This document shows, piece by piece, positions 23,289-31,627 of a stretch of DNA of 37,143 bases. Where the stretch lies: positions 1,401,451 to 1,438,593 of the forward strand of contig CP070813.1 of the NCBI GenBank assembly GCA_020344055.1. The letters are read 5' to 3'. The notes under the pieces are model-generated. The model had not been told where the DNA came from. It searched no databases and was given only the letters and a program-made list of their open reading frames with translations. Origin of the DNA: Candidatus Zixiibacteriota bacterium (GTDB taxonomy: Bacteria > Zixibacteria > MSB-5A5 > UBA10806). The position numbers were made by a program, and so were the translations under genes. Each line of letters opens with the position of its first letter. Position 1 is the stretch's first letter.

Positions 23289-24260
23289 TTATTTCGCCTT
23301 TTTTCGGAACTCCTTTAACGCCATATAAATAAAGCCGCCGGAGGATTCGAGGAGTTTCTTCGATTGCACCTTGGATAAACCGGTTTTGCCCATTATAACG
23401 GCGAGTTTCACCGACCCGCCCGCCCTTTCAAGCAATTCCTCCGCATCATCGTATTCCAGACGGCAAACATCCATGAGGATTTTTTTTGATCTCTCCCTCA
23501 ACTTCTCCGATGTCGCCGATAAATCCACCATCCGGTTCCCGTAAACGCGGCCGGTCCGGACCATCGCCGCGGTCGAGATCATATTCAACGTCATCTTCTG
23601 AGCGGTTCCCGCTTTCATCCTGGATGAACCCGCTATAACCTCCGGCCCGACTACCAGACAGATACAAAGATCGAAATCTCCCGGTGCCATCGCCCTGGGG
23701 TTGGAGGATATGAATACGGTTTTCGCTCCCCTTTTTTTCGCTCTTCGAAGACCTTCCAGAACAAACGGAGTCCTTTTTGAGGCCGTAATCCCTATTACCA
23801 CATCGCGTTTCCCTATTTTTCTTACCTCGATCTCCTTACGGGCGGCCTCGATATCATCTTCTACCCCTTCCCTGGAACGCATCAGGGAAGGCGGTCCTCC
23901 CGCTATAATACCCTGTACCAATTCCGGATCGGTTCCGAACGTGGGAGGGCATTCCGCCGCGTCCAGGACGCCCAGACGGCCGGAGGTTCCGGCTCCTATA
24001 TAAAAAAGTCTCCCCCCCGACTTGAAAGCCTCTACAACCATATCAACCGCTTTCCCGATATACTTGATCTCGCGGGCAACGGCCTCCGCCACGGTACGGT
24101 CTTCTCGATTTATCTCTCGAAGTATGGACAGGGTGGAAAGCCGGTCTATATTTCTTGTGGAGGGATTCAGGCTTTCGGTAACAAGTCCCGAAAGTTCATC
24201 GAAAACGTCACGGCCCCGGGGGGCCAACCTTTTTTTATTTCTGGAGGATCTGCTTTTCAA
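23289..24260 (-). CDS. murQ: N-acetylmuramic acid 6-phosphate etherase
   Basis: A 323-residue SIS-fold lyase that cleaves the lactyl ether of MurNAc-6-phosphate to GlcNAc-6-phosphate and D-lactate in cell-wall recycling. The signature LVTESLNPSTRNIDRLSTL, the SIS motif FYIGAGTSGRLGVLDAAECP and SSRMKAGTAQK are conserved. The only start in frame upstream of the conserved part is TTG at 24260, which adds a basic N-terminal extension of about 25 residues rich in Arg, Lys and Ser. It follows the lipoprotein gene by 8 nt. No MurNAc transporter, anmK or amidase gene is in view. Confidence 0.94.
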   Translation of the reverse strand: MKSRSSRNKKRLAPRGRDVFDELSGLVTESLNPSTRNIDRLSTLSILREINREDRTVAEAVAREIKYIGKAVDMVVEAFKSGGRLFYIGAGTSGRLGVLDAAECPPTFGTDPELVQGIIAGGPPSLMRSREGVEDDIEAARKEIEVRKIGKRDVVIGITASKRTPFVLEGLRRAKKRGAKTVFISSNPRAMAPGDFDLCICLVVGPEVIAGSSRMKAGTAQKMTLNMISTAAMVRTGRVYGNRMVDLSATSEKLRERSKKILMDVCRLEYDDAEELLERAGGSVKLAVIMGKTGLSKVQSKKLLESSGGFIYMALKEFRKKAK

Positions 24261-24268
24261 AAAACGAC

Positions 24269-25018
24269 TCAGATAGAATCGACGCTGACAGAATCGATGG
24301 GAGCGATGGTACCGTAACCGGCCGTTCCCGATGGCCCGGCCAGCGGCCTCACGGGCACGTCTTCCGGAAGCGGAAACCTCAGACCCACGTAGGGCATAAA
24401 TCCTCCGTTAAAGGCGATCAAATATATGTAATAGGTCCCGAAGACCTCATACCCGGCGCCGTCCAGGAAGACGGAATCCGATACCGTGTAGTGCCTCGCC
24501 GATCCGGATAACAGGATACTGAACGGATTGGAGCCGTCGTAGGGGGCATCGACAGTGGATACCCCAAGTATATAGGCGGTCGCCCCACCGGCGGCCGACC
24601 ATTCTATATAGACATCCCTGGCTTCGTCCATCCGGGGCGGGCTCACAATATCAATCCCGAAACTATCGGGCAGGTCCAGAATCAGAGTATCGGCGTAAAG
24701 ATCGGCCTCGCTCTCGAACGTAATATAAACCAGCCCGGTGTTGAGGGGAGCGAAAAGAGTATCGAAATATATGCTGCCTCCGGCGTTGGGAATGATTATG
24801 CCATCGACCTTTATCAGCGCTTCCGAAAACGCAACTCCTTCCCTGAAAAACTGGATATCCGCCCGGTTCCTTCCGGTGGAGTAATCCTTGATCAGAGATA
24901 ATTCCGTTGAAAACGAGATCTCGTTTCTCGATCTGCTGGTGGAGCTTCTACGATCGCAACCCGTAATATACCCCAGCCAGATCGCGATGCACAAAACCAA
25001 TGCCGATTTCCAGTTCAT
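24269..25018 (-). CDS. Hypothetical lipoprotein upstream of murQ
   Basis: A 249-residue predicted lipoprotein with signal peptide ending GYITGC and Cys21 as the lipid site. The mature part is beta-rich. The middle (about 130-215) reads like a fibronectin type III or Ig-like domain (DVYIEWSAAGGATAYILGVS, YYIYLIAFNGG). No catalytic motif is seen and I recognise no family. The second ATG (25018) was preferred because GGA lies 6 nt upstream; an ATG at 25024 is possible. A good TTGACA promoter lies upstream, and murQ follows 8 nt after the stop. Confidence 0.72.
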   Translation of the reverse strand: MNWKSALVLCIAIWLGYITGCDRRSSTSRSRNEISFSTELSLIKDYSTGRNRADIQFFREGVAFSEALIKVDGIIIPNAGGSIYFDTLFAPLNTGLVYITFESEADLYADTLILDLPDSFGIDIVSPPRMDEARDVYIEWSAAGGATAYILGVSTVDAPYDGSNPFSILLSGSARHYTVSDSVFLDGAGYEVFGTYYIYLIAFNGGFMPYVGLRFPLPEDVPVRPLAGPSGTAGYGTIAPIDSVSVDSI

Positions 25019-25039
25019 TTTCATTCCATTTCTACGATA

Positions 25040-25068
25040 TAAATATCATCGCTTCACCGATATGTCAA
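25040..25068 (-). promoter_or_regulatory. Candidate promoter of the lipoprotein-murQ unit
   Basis: On the - strand TTGACA (25068-25063) is followed after 17 bp by TATTTA (25045-25040), with the palindrome GATATAAATATC overlapping the -10. The leader would be roughly 10-15 nt. Confidence 0.55.
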
Positions 25069-25174
25069 TAAAGTTAAACCACCGGACCTAAAACAATACT
25101 TTCCGGATTTCGAGTTTCACAAGTTATGGAAAACGATAAATTATCCCTTCGCTAAGGATATATGACCGCCAAAT

Positions 25175-25327
25175 CTATTTTTCTCCCATCCCTTTGAATA
25201 TCAGCGATATGCCGATAATTATAAAAACCAGCGGCCAGACATAAATCCACATATCGCCCCTAATAACTCCCAGGTTTCTCAAAAGAAACAGAATCCCGAA
25301 CAGCACAAGGCCCAGCGCGACCGGCAA
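25175..25327 (-). CDS. Small LiaI/LiaF-like two-helix membrane protein
   Basis: A 50-codon gene below the usual length cut-off. TTG start at 25327 lies 4 nt after a perfect AAGGAGG. The product has two transmembrane helices (about 3-19 and 27-44) with the LiaI-LiaF-like pattern: ALGLVLFGILFLLRNLGVI, then a WIYVWPLVFIIIGISLIF helix and a short basic tail. It resembles the membrane half of the protein at 34647-35345. The frame is open further upstream but without ATG, GTG or TTG outside the preceding gene. It lies 94 nt after the last PilW-like gene, on the same strand. Role unknown. Confidence 0.65.
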   Translation of the reverse strand: MPVALGLVLFGILFLLRNLGVIRGDMWIYVWPLVFIIIGISLIFKGMGEK

Positions 25328-25421
25328 AATTCCTCCTTTTTCAGAATAATCTATAAATTTTTTATAATAAATAAAAGCTTTTTTACGAAGACAAATCCCA
25401 AACCGGCGCCATGTTTCCGGG

Positions 25422-26228
25422 TCAACGGCCGAGGTTTCTCACTTTTACTCTTAGAGTAAATCTCCTGGTACGGTAATCGCTGAAAAAATCGTTATCGGGA
25501 CTGCCGGTACGCCCCACAACATCAACCTCGACCATCCGGATATTTTCAGGCCATGCCGTCTGCCAGACAATTGACCCATCCGCCATAAAATACCTGAAAT
25601 TGAGATCGATTATATCTTCCGCGAAAACCTCGGGATCGGAGCCGAAATTTTGAATCATCAGATCGGGATGGTCGGGATTCGACCGATCGATGAAAAATCT
25701 TATCCTGTTCATGCTAATTATTATGCTCCCGGCCGGATAATTTCTTGAAAGAGGACTGCTGGGTCTGATCCGCGACGGTACTGTCAGGGTCCGGGAGGCC
25801 ACGAACATTTCACCGATGCCGGCCAGAGTGTCGTATATGTAAGCTGAGGAGTTTTCCCGCAGACTTGAAAGATCATGATCCTGACAGTTTAAATCGGACG
25901 AGAGTTGCGGCATAGTCTGGTCGAGACAAATGCCTACCAGGTTGCCGGAATCGTAGGTTATCACAATGGTGTCGGGATCCGAATCGCAGGTCTCAATTGC
26001 CGATAAATCACCTATGATATTATACCCGGCCTTGCGAACGGTTTTGGCTATCAATTCAGTCGCCGCCCTGATGTTGGTTTGCATATCCGCCACCTGCTCC
26101 TGGATAATCATCTGTTTATGCTGAGTGATATACAAAGACATCGCTGAATAAGTTATAATAGAGGCCGCGAGCAGGCTCACCAATAGCTCAACAATAGTAA
26201 AGCCCGCCTGTAGCCTAATTCTTGCCAT
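25422..26228 (-). CDS. PilW-like minor pilin (paralogue 4)
   Basis: A 268-residue protein with a type IV prepilin N-terminus: a 9-residue leader ending in Gly, then FTIVE with the conserved Glu5 and a hydrophobic helix. It shares with three other proteins of the cluster the ITQHKQM-x2-QEQVADMQ block and RAATELIAKTVRKAGYN, typical of PilW-like pilins. Its C-terminus VEVDVVGRT...RFTLRVKVRNLG is likewise shared. It is the closest paralogue of the gene at 26444-27253 (long identical runs such as the DLSAIETCDS segment). It has no strong ribosome site. Probably a minor pilin or pseudopilin at a filament tip. Confidence 0.85.
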   Translation of the reverse strand: MARIRLQAGFTIVELLVSLLAASIITYSAMSLYITQHKQMIIQEQVADMQTNIRAATELIAKTVRKAGYNIIGDLSAIETCDSDPDTIVITYDSGNLVGICLDQTMPQLSSDLNCQDHDLSSLRENSSAYIYDTLAGIGEMFVASRTLTVPSRIRPSSPLSRNYPAGSIIISMNRIRFFIDRSNPDHPDLMIQNFGSDPEVFAEDIIDLNFRYFMADGSIVWQTAWPENIRMVEVDVVGRTGSPDNDFFSDYRTRRFTLRVKVRNLGR

Positions 26229-26335
26229 AATAACTTGCCAGAGCGACGTTAGACCCTATGTTTTTTTAACTACCTAAGAATCGGGACGCTGAGAATCTAA
26301 AACAGCGCGGTATGCCGAATAAAAGTCGGCTTCAA

Positions 26336-26358
26336 TGCAAAATGTCGCTTTTTGAAAC
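26336..26358 (-). promoter_or_regulatory. Conserved upstream element, copy 3
   Basis: TGCAAAATGTCGCTTTTTGA plus AAC (+ strand) resembles the elements at 27394 and 28845. It lies about 110-130 nt upstream of the PilW-like start. This copy is the weakest. Confidence 0.3.
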
Positions 26359-26443
26359 ACAGGAAAAGAAGCCTTAACGCAACACTATCATGAAAGTTCG
26401 AAAATCGGGCCGTTTCTTTGCCAAAATACAACGAAATAAAAAA

Positions 26444-27253
26444 CTATAGATCGAGGTTTCTTACTTTTACCCTCAAAGTAAAATTCCTGGTGCGGTAATC
26501 GGTGAAGAACTCGTCATCAGGCGAATCCGTCCTGCCGACAACGTCAATTTCAACCATACGGATATCCTGGGGCGTCGCCGTCTGCGTAACAATGGAACCG
26601 TTCTCCATATAATACCTGAAATTAAGATCGATTATATTTTCCGCGAAAACCACGGGATTGGTGCCGAAGCTTTGAAACATCAGGTTGGGATGCTCGGGAT
26701 CCGACTGGTCGACGTAAAACCTTATCCTGTTAATACTTCTGATTACGCTCCCCACCGGGTAGAATCTGGTCAGGGGCATGGTATCGTGGCGAATACGCGA
26801 TGGTGCGGTAAGGGTTCGAGACGCCAGGAAAAATTCGCCGTCCCCGGTAACGGCGTCGTATATATAAACCGTTGAATTCTCCTGCAGATTTGATAAGTCG
26901 TGATCCTGGCAGTTCAGATCGGACGTAAGCTGCGGCATAACCTGTTCCAGCCGAACGTTTATGAGGCTACCGGAATCGTATGTTATAACTATCGTATCGG
27001 GATTTGAATCGCAGGTCTCGATTGCCGATAAATCTCCTATAAGGTTATGACCCGCCATCCTGGCGGCCTTAGCCATTACCTCGGCCGCCGCCCTTACATT
27101 GGACTGTAGATCGGCTATCTGGTCCTGAACAACCATCTCCTTATGCTGAGTTATATATAATGACATAGCGGCGTATGCCACTACAGAGGCGGCCAGCAGG
27201 CCAATTAACACCTCCACCAATGTAAATCCGCGCTGGCTTTGCTCAAAAATCAT
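26444..27253 (-). CDS. PilW-like minor pilin (paralogue 3)
   Basis: A 269-residue prepilin: leader MIFEQSQRG, cleavage before FTLVE, then the shared ITQHKEMVVQDQIADLQ block. It is a tandem paralogue of the gene at 25422-26228 across its whole length, including the central TCDSNPDTIVITYDSGSL and SDLNCQDHDLS stretches. The pair arose by gene duplication. The large domain after the helix is beta-rich. A gap of 215 bp separates the two copies, and each is preceded by a version of the same upstream element. Confidence 0.86.
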   Translation of the reverse strand: MIFEQSQRGFTLVEVLIGLLAASVVAYAAMSLYITQHKEMVVQDQIADLQSNVRAAAEVMAKAARMAGHNLIGDLSAIETCDSNPDTIVITYDSGSLINVRLEQVMPQLTSDLNCQDHDLSNLQENSTVYIYDAVTGDGEFFLASRTLTAPSRIRHDTMPLTRFYPVGSVIRSINRIRFYVDQSDPEHPNLMFQSFGTNPVVFAENIIDLNFRYYMENGSIVTQTATPQDIRMVEIDVVGRTDSPDDEFFTDYRTRNFTLRVKVRNLDL

Positions 27254-27393
27254 ATCTTTAGAAATCCGCTCCGGTAATAATATACGCCAACTGATAACCT
27301 TTCGGGCGCGTGTCCTGTTTGTCTAATTTATTATTCTGGTCGGAAACTTATCCGAATCAATGATGGAAAAGAACCGAACGGAAACATCAGTGC

Positions 27394-27417
27394 GAATGTC
27401 GTTGCATTGTGAAACGG
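27394..27417 (-). promoter_or_regulatory. Conserved upstream element, copy 2
   Basis: GAATGTCGTTGCATTGTGAA followed by ACGG (+ strand) matches the 28845 element at most positions of TCGTTGCNTTNTGNAACGG. It lies about 140-165 nt upstream of the PilW-like start. Confidence 0.4.
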
Positions 27418-27454
27418 TTTCCCTACCCATAAAATTCAATATCACCTATGGATT

Positions 27455-28675
27455 TTACAATTCTCTCCAGCGTTCAAGATCGTAACCCACCAGCAACAGG
27501 TCGTTACCTATCCGCAGCAGGGCCTCGTCAAAATGCAGCGTAGTTCCCCCTCCATTGGAAAAACTCCTGCCAATCACTGAGCCGAAGAAATGGCTTCCTC
27601 CGGTTACGACTATTTCGGCGTTGGGTGCGAATATCGCCGCGCAAAGATATGTCCCGCCGGAAAAATCAAAATCCGTTCCGGTAGAGTATATATGAAGATT
27701 CGCGGCCGTCGCATCTGTATTTATAACTGATCCGCCGCTGGTATCCCACATTCCGGTAAGGTAAATTGTGACGTCCGCGCCCGGAGCAAGCACCAGGCAG
27801 GCGCTGCTGGTAAAATCGACGGAAGAAAAATAATAGGTGCCCGAATTGAAGATTACGCTGTCCCCGGAACCGGCGTTTAAAGCATTCGTGATCGGATCAT
27901 AGGTCGCGGTTCCGGTCAGGGTCAGATTCGTGGAGGCATCGTTATTGGCCTGGGCGTAGGCGATATCCGCCGAGGGGATACTATCAACCGGGAAATGTTC
28001 CGAACTTCTCAGTGAATCGCCATATATCCCGGTACCGCCGCCGAATGTAAAACTGCCGGAATCCCCCGTTATGGCATCACCATGTAGCTGCGCGTTGCCC
28101 CCCAACTTGATATCTCCCTCGCTCCTGATATGGCCGTTTTCTAATGCGTACATATACGCGTTACCGTCAGGGCCGTTGATCGCCTGGGAGGCGTAGCTGC
28201 CCAGATCGCTGTCATAAGAATCGATCATACCTCCCCCGAGCATATCGAATGTATCTCTTCCGTAAGCGCCGTACTGGAAGGGAGATCTATATTTAGGGGC
28301 GAATATCGCTTCGATGGTACTGTTGGCCTCTCCCACCCTACCGGTCGACCTTACCATAATTTTTTCTCCCAGATAAGGATAGGTCAGGCTGTCGTAAACC
28401 ATAACATCGTAAGTGCCTTCGCCGAGTTGCTCATTGTACAGGCCGCTTCGCCAATCCGGACTACCCGATAATATGGAATACGCCTTCTCCACTCCCGCGT
28501 CCGCCAGGTAAAAGGCGGAAATCTTATGCTCCGAATTCCCCGAAATATCCATTTCAGTGTCGGACGTCATCAAAGACGCTATCCCGACTATTGCCAGCAT
28601 TAACAATAAAATTACACAAACAATCAGGACAATACCTTTTTCCGAGCTGTTGGTCTTTGCTGAAATCTTAATCAT
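27455..28675 (-). CDS. PilX-like pilus protein with DUF7305-type C-terminus (3)
   Basis: A 406-residue protein. An N-terminal PilX-type segment (about 13-60: GIVLIVCVILLLMLAIVGIA, then TSDTEMDISGN and AFYLADAGVEKA) forms the pilin-like helix. The C-terminal half is beta-rich with GTYYFSSVDF, PGADVTIYLTGMWD and IFAPNAEIVVTGGSHFFGSV, ending near FDEALL, as in DUF7305-type proteins. It is paralogous to the protein at 31628-32824. ATG 28675 has AGGA 8 nt upstream; the ATG at 28684 has its AGG too close. A terminator upstream makes this a separate transcription unit. Confidence 0.83.
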   Translation of the reverse strand: MIKISAKTNSSEKGIVLIVCVILLLMLAIVGIASLMTSDTEMDISGNSEHKISAFYLADAGVEKAYSILSGSPDWRSGLYNEQLGEGTYDVMVYDSLTYPYLGEKIMVRSTGRVGEANSTIEAIFAPKYRSPFQYGAYGRDTFDMLGGGMIDSYDSDLGSYASQAINGPDGNAYMYALENGHIRSEGDIKLGGNAQLHGDAITGDSGSFTFGGGTGIYGDSLRSSEHFPVDSIPSADIAYAQANNDASTNLTLTGTATYDPITNALNAGSGDSVIFNSGTYYFSSVDFTSSACLVLAPGADVTIYLTGMWDTSGGSVINTDATAANLHIYSTGTDFDFSGGTYLCAAIFAPNAEIVVTGGSHFFGSVIGRSFSNGGGTTLHFDEALLRIGNDLLLVGYDLERWREL

Positions 28676-28844
28676 TTTTCTCATCCTGTCTATCTAATTA
28701 AAATAAGATCTTCTCCCGGGCAGAATTATATCCTTCATTGAACGACTGCATTCATTCCAGGGCTACCGCAAGCCGCCTTTATAAGTAATCGGGGAATTAT
28801 ATTTTCGCTATTAAAGAAATGAGCCTGATAAATTACCATAATAG

Positions 28845-28867
28845 AAAATCGTTGCGTTTTGCAACGG
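28845..28867 (-). promoter_or_regulatory. Conserved upstream element, copy 1, with perfect hairpin
   Basis: CGTTGC and GCAACG (28850-28866) are perfect arms around GTTTT. The same sequence pattern recurs at 27394. Close by, GACAATATTGTC (28874-28885) is a perfect 12-bp palindrome that could be an operator. Confidence 0.4.
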
Positions 28868-28904
28868 TGAGCGGACAATATTGTCTGGCCATTTTGTCAA
28901 TTAA

Positions 28905-28929
28905 TAAAAAAGGCGGCCCGAAGACCGCC
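28905..28929 (-). terminator. Intrinsic terminator with UUCG tetraloop
   Basis: On the - strand a 7-bp stem GGCGGTC/GGCCGCC closes a TTCG tetraloop and is followed by TTTTTTATTAATT. It lies about 50 nt after the PilX-like gene at 28981-30639 and ends the upstream pilin operon. Confidence 0.85.
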
Positions 28930-28956
28930 ATACAAAAATTATTATTTTGTTAATAC

Positions 28957-28980
28957 GGGGCGAAGCTCGAATGTCGCCCC
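28957..28980 (-). other. Hairpin directly after the PilX-like stop codon
   Basis: GGGGCGA and TCGCCCC are perfect 7-bp arms around a 10-nt loop, beginning at the base after the stop codon. It precedes the stronger terminator and may stabilise the mRNA end. Confidence 0.5.
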
Positions 28981-30639
28981 CTAATTATATAAAAAGTGGT
29001 AGAAATCGGTAAGCACGGTTTGATTCCAGCTGGTTTTCATAATTACGTTAATCATCGGGGTTCCCGGCGGGAGATTGGTGGCGATTAGAAAATCGCTGTC
29101 AAATCCCCAATCTCTGATAGGGGGATTGTAATAGGTTGAAGCCCAGGGGGATATAGCCTGTCTCGAATTCCAGAGATTCGCAGCGGAACCTCTCCAGGCA
29201 AAAGTTATGCCATTCCAATTCTCCAAAAACCTGGGCAGGTTTTCCAGCCCCCCGTTATAACCATGACCGGGAGAACCGGTCTCGGTACTGCCGGTTACGA
29301 AAGCCGCATATACCGTCGTGGCCGAGGCCGCTCTGGCTCCAATCCCGAGCCCGCTGCTGGCGTCATCCCAGCTACTCGATAATATCGTGATGGCGTCCGC
29401 CATCAAAGCTGCCGGCCGCTTATTAACCGAATTAAAATCGCCCAGCGTATAAAGCGGGTTGTTGGTAGCCACGGTCATTCGGGACGGTAACTGGCTGCTG
29501 TTGGTTAACCTTATCGCCGCTACATTGCCGACCACCTCCGGCTGCGAAGAATAGATTATACCGTTGGAGGGGAAATATCCTGACGTCGTAAGCTGACCGA
29601 TATCCAGATCCATTGCTATAACGTTCTGCCCCTCCCTCTCATCGTAAAATGTGCTGTATGATATAGTGCCGTCACCGATCAGTAGTCCTGTAACGTCAAG
29701 CCAGGTCCCGTCAATCTGCCGATAAAGCGCCTGGCCATCCACAAACTTCAGCCCGGCGAAATTTTCATAGCTGTCGGGATTGCCTTCGGCCCTGTCGATC
29801 AGGTCCGTGGGATTTTCGACTCCCGCCACAGGCATATAGAGATCGGTGATACCATGGTTAATATCTTCCACGGTATTGCCCCATCTCGAAACCGAGCCGC
29901 TCACCCAGTCGGGATCGGTGGCGTCGAGATAGGTGCCGTCGCCGTTCCTCATATTCTGGAAATTGCCATTTCCGTCTTTGATAAAGATATCGCCTCCGTC
30001 CGGGGAATCTGCGGATCCCGGGGCGTTTCCATAGTATATATTCCCGCCTGAAGTCAGCTGGTCCATAAAAAGGTTGCTTCCCGCTTCCAGGTATACGTCG
30101 GAATTGCCGTGTACCCGACCCGAGATAGTCATGTCGGGACCCGGGCCTATTTCGAGCACTTTCTCATAAAACACCGCGAATTGATAAATCGGTATGAGGG
30201 CGTCCTCAATATTCATTTCAATCTCGATACCCGCCTCGAGATCATTATCCGCGCCCTGCGAGACTATTTCAAAGGTCTTAACCAGAGCGTAAAGGCCGTC
30301 AAAAGAACCGTAAGTCAAAGTCTTATCAACCGCGGGGCCCGGCGAGGTAACATAATAGAAATACTTGTAATTATTCATTGTCTCCAGCGCCATCGGCAAG
30401 GGATCCGGCGGAGCGCCGGTATTTTCATAACTGCTGACAATCTCGGCTGTGGCTTTCTCCAGTCCGGCCTCAGCCGCGTAAAACGCGCCGGTGCTGTTCA
30501 TCTCGTTTCCCGCTACCCGCATTTCGCTGTTGGAGGTCGTGATCGACGCTATGCCGATGAGCGAAAGCATGAGCAGAATTATCATGCAGACGATCAGAAC
30601 AACTCCCGATTCGCCTTCGTGTAACATTCTTTTATTCAT
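28981..30639 (-). CDS. Large PilX-like pilus protein (2)
   Basis: A 552-residue protein with a PilX-type N-terminus (about 11-60: GVVLIVCMIILLMLSLIGIA, TTSNSEMRVAGNE, AFYAAEAGLEKA). The remainder differs from the other two PilX-like proteins. A segment with FAVFYEKVLEIGPGPDMTISGRVHGNSDVYLEAG resembles DUF4900-type pilus-associated domains, followed by a long region rich in Gly, Asn and Ser. It lies 104 nt after a PilW-like gene and is the last gene of the upstream operon, with GGGGGAC before the ATG and a clear terminator downstream. An adhesin or tip role is an inference. Confidence 0.82.
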   Translation of the reverse strand: MNKRMLHEGESGVVLIVCMIILLMLSLIGIASITTSNSEMRVAGNEMNSTGAFYAAEAGLEKATAEIVSSYENTGAPPDPLPMALETMNNYKYFYYVTSPGPAVDKTLTYGSFDGLYALVKTFEIVSQGADNDLEAGIEIEMNIEDALIPIYQFAVFYEKVLEIGPGPDMTISGRVHGNSDVYLEAGSNLFMDQLTSGGNIYYGNAPGSADSPDGGDIFIKDGNGNFQNMRNGDGTYLDATDPDWVSGSVSRWGNTVEDINHGITDLYMPVAGVENPTDLIDRAEGNPDSYENFAGLKFVDGQALYRQIDGTWLDVTGLLIGDGTISYSTFYDEREGQNVIAMDLDIGQLTTSGYFPSNGIIYSSQPEVVGNVAAIRLTNSSQLPSRMTVATNNPLYTLGDFNSVNKRPAALMADAITILSSSWDDASSGLGIGARAASATTVYAAFVTGSTETGSPGHGYNGGLENLPRFLENWNGITFAWRGSAANLWNSRQAISPWASTYYNPPIRDWGFDSDFLIATNLPPGTPMINVIMKTSWNQTVLTDFYHFLYN

Positions 30640-30743
30640 TTGTCCCCCAGTTTTCCATTATCTATCCTTTTATACTTAATTTTCTATTTGCCTTCGCTCG
30701 AAATTTCCCTCTTAAGTAAGCGGTTGAATCCATCCCGGAAAAA

Positions 30744-31589
30744 TCAGCTCAAGCCGAAATTCCGCAGCTTCACCTTCAGGGAAAAATCTCTCTTTCTGTA
30801 ATCTCCGTTCGGGCTATTCAGCTCGGGCCGGAGCGATTTCGCCCTGACGTTTATGCCGATCATTCTCACATCGAACGGATTGGCATACATGGTTGTCGAC
30901 GTCCCGTCCTCGAGATAATACTCGAAATCGAGGTGTTCGATATTCTCGGCGTATATCTCGGGGGACTGTCCGAGGCGCTCTATCATGAGGTTGGGGTTGG
31001 CATGGTTCGAATAGTCGACGTAAAATTTATTCCTGGCGATGGCATAGAGCGCGCTGCCAGCGGGATAAGCCCTTCCCAGAGGGTTCAGGTCGTGGTAAAT
31101 TGCGCTGTATTGGTAGTTTACGTCCGTAACTACAAACGCCTCCCCGGTGTCCGCGGCCTCATCGTAAATAAACACCCAATCCCCCGCCACCAGTTCGTTA
31201 AGGGGATTACCGGTACACCTCAGAACGTCGGACCCGGTCACCATAGGCTGATCCAGATAGACACCCGCCAGTTTCGGGGTGGCATATTTGATTACCAGGG
31301 TATCGGGATTGGAGTTCGCCGCCTCCATCGATGTTACGATCCCGGGAAGCAGGAAACCTGTTTTCCTTATCTCCTCGGCCAGCAGCTCGGCCGCAGCCCT
31401 GGCGTTGCCCTGTATCTCCGACACGTCCTCCTGCACCAGCAGTTGATTGTGCTGGGTTATATATAGCTCGAACGCCACGGAGATTACCACGGACGCCACT
31501 ATCAGCGCGATGAGAATCTCCACCATGGTGAATCCGGAATCTCCATTCCCCAGGTTATTCTTCGCTATCTTTTCGATTAATTTCTTCAT
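30744..31589 (-). CDS. PilW-like minor pilin (paralogue 2)
   Basis: A 281-residue prepilin with a 19-residue leader ending Ser-Gly and cleavage before FTMVE. It keeps the family block ITQHNQLLVQEDVSEIQGN and RAAAELLAEEIRKTGF. The central domain has DSG-like beta strands and DWVFIYDEAADTGEAFVVT, found also in paralogue 1 (DGDWVFIYDPTADSGEFFLV). It ends in FSLKVKLRNFGLS. AAGAGG lies before the ATG. It sits between two PilX-like genes in one operon. Confidence 0.86.
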   Translation of the reverse strand: MKKLIEKIAKNNLGNGDSGFTMVEILIALIVASVVISVAFELYITQHNQLLVQEDVSEIQGNARAAAELLAEEIRKTGFLLPGIVTSMEAANSNPDTLVIKYATPKLAGVYLDQPMVTGSDVLRCTGNPLNELVAGDWVFIYDEAADTGEAFVVTDVNYQYSAIYHDLNPLGRAYPAGSALYAIARNKFYVDYSNHANPNLMIERLGQSPEIYAENIEHLDFEYYLEDGTSTTMYANPFDVRMIGINVRAKSLRPELNSPNGDYRKRDFSLKVKLRNFGLS

Positions 31590-31627
31590 TTGATGCCTCT
31601 TATCTTTATAGAAACGTGCCCCTGCGC

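Noticed and set aside
27319..27330. TTGTCTAATTTA upstream of a PilW-like gene as a further CarH box
   Set aside because: A single copy with no array and a pilin context; too short to support light control.
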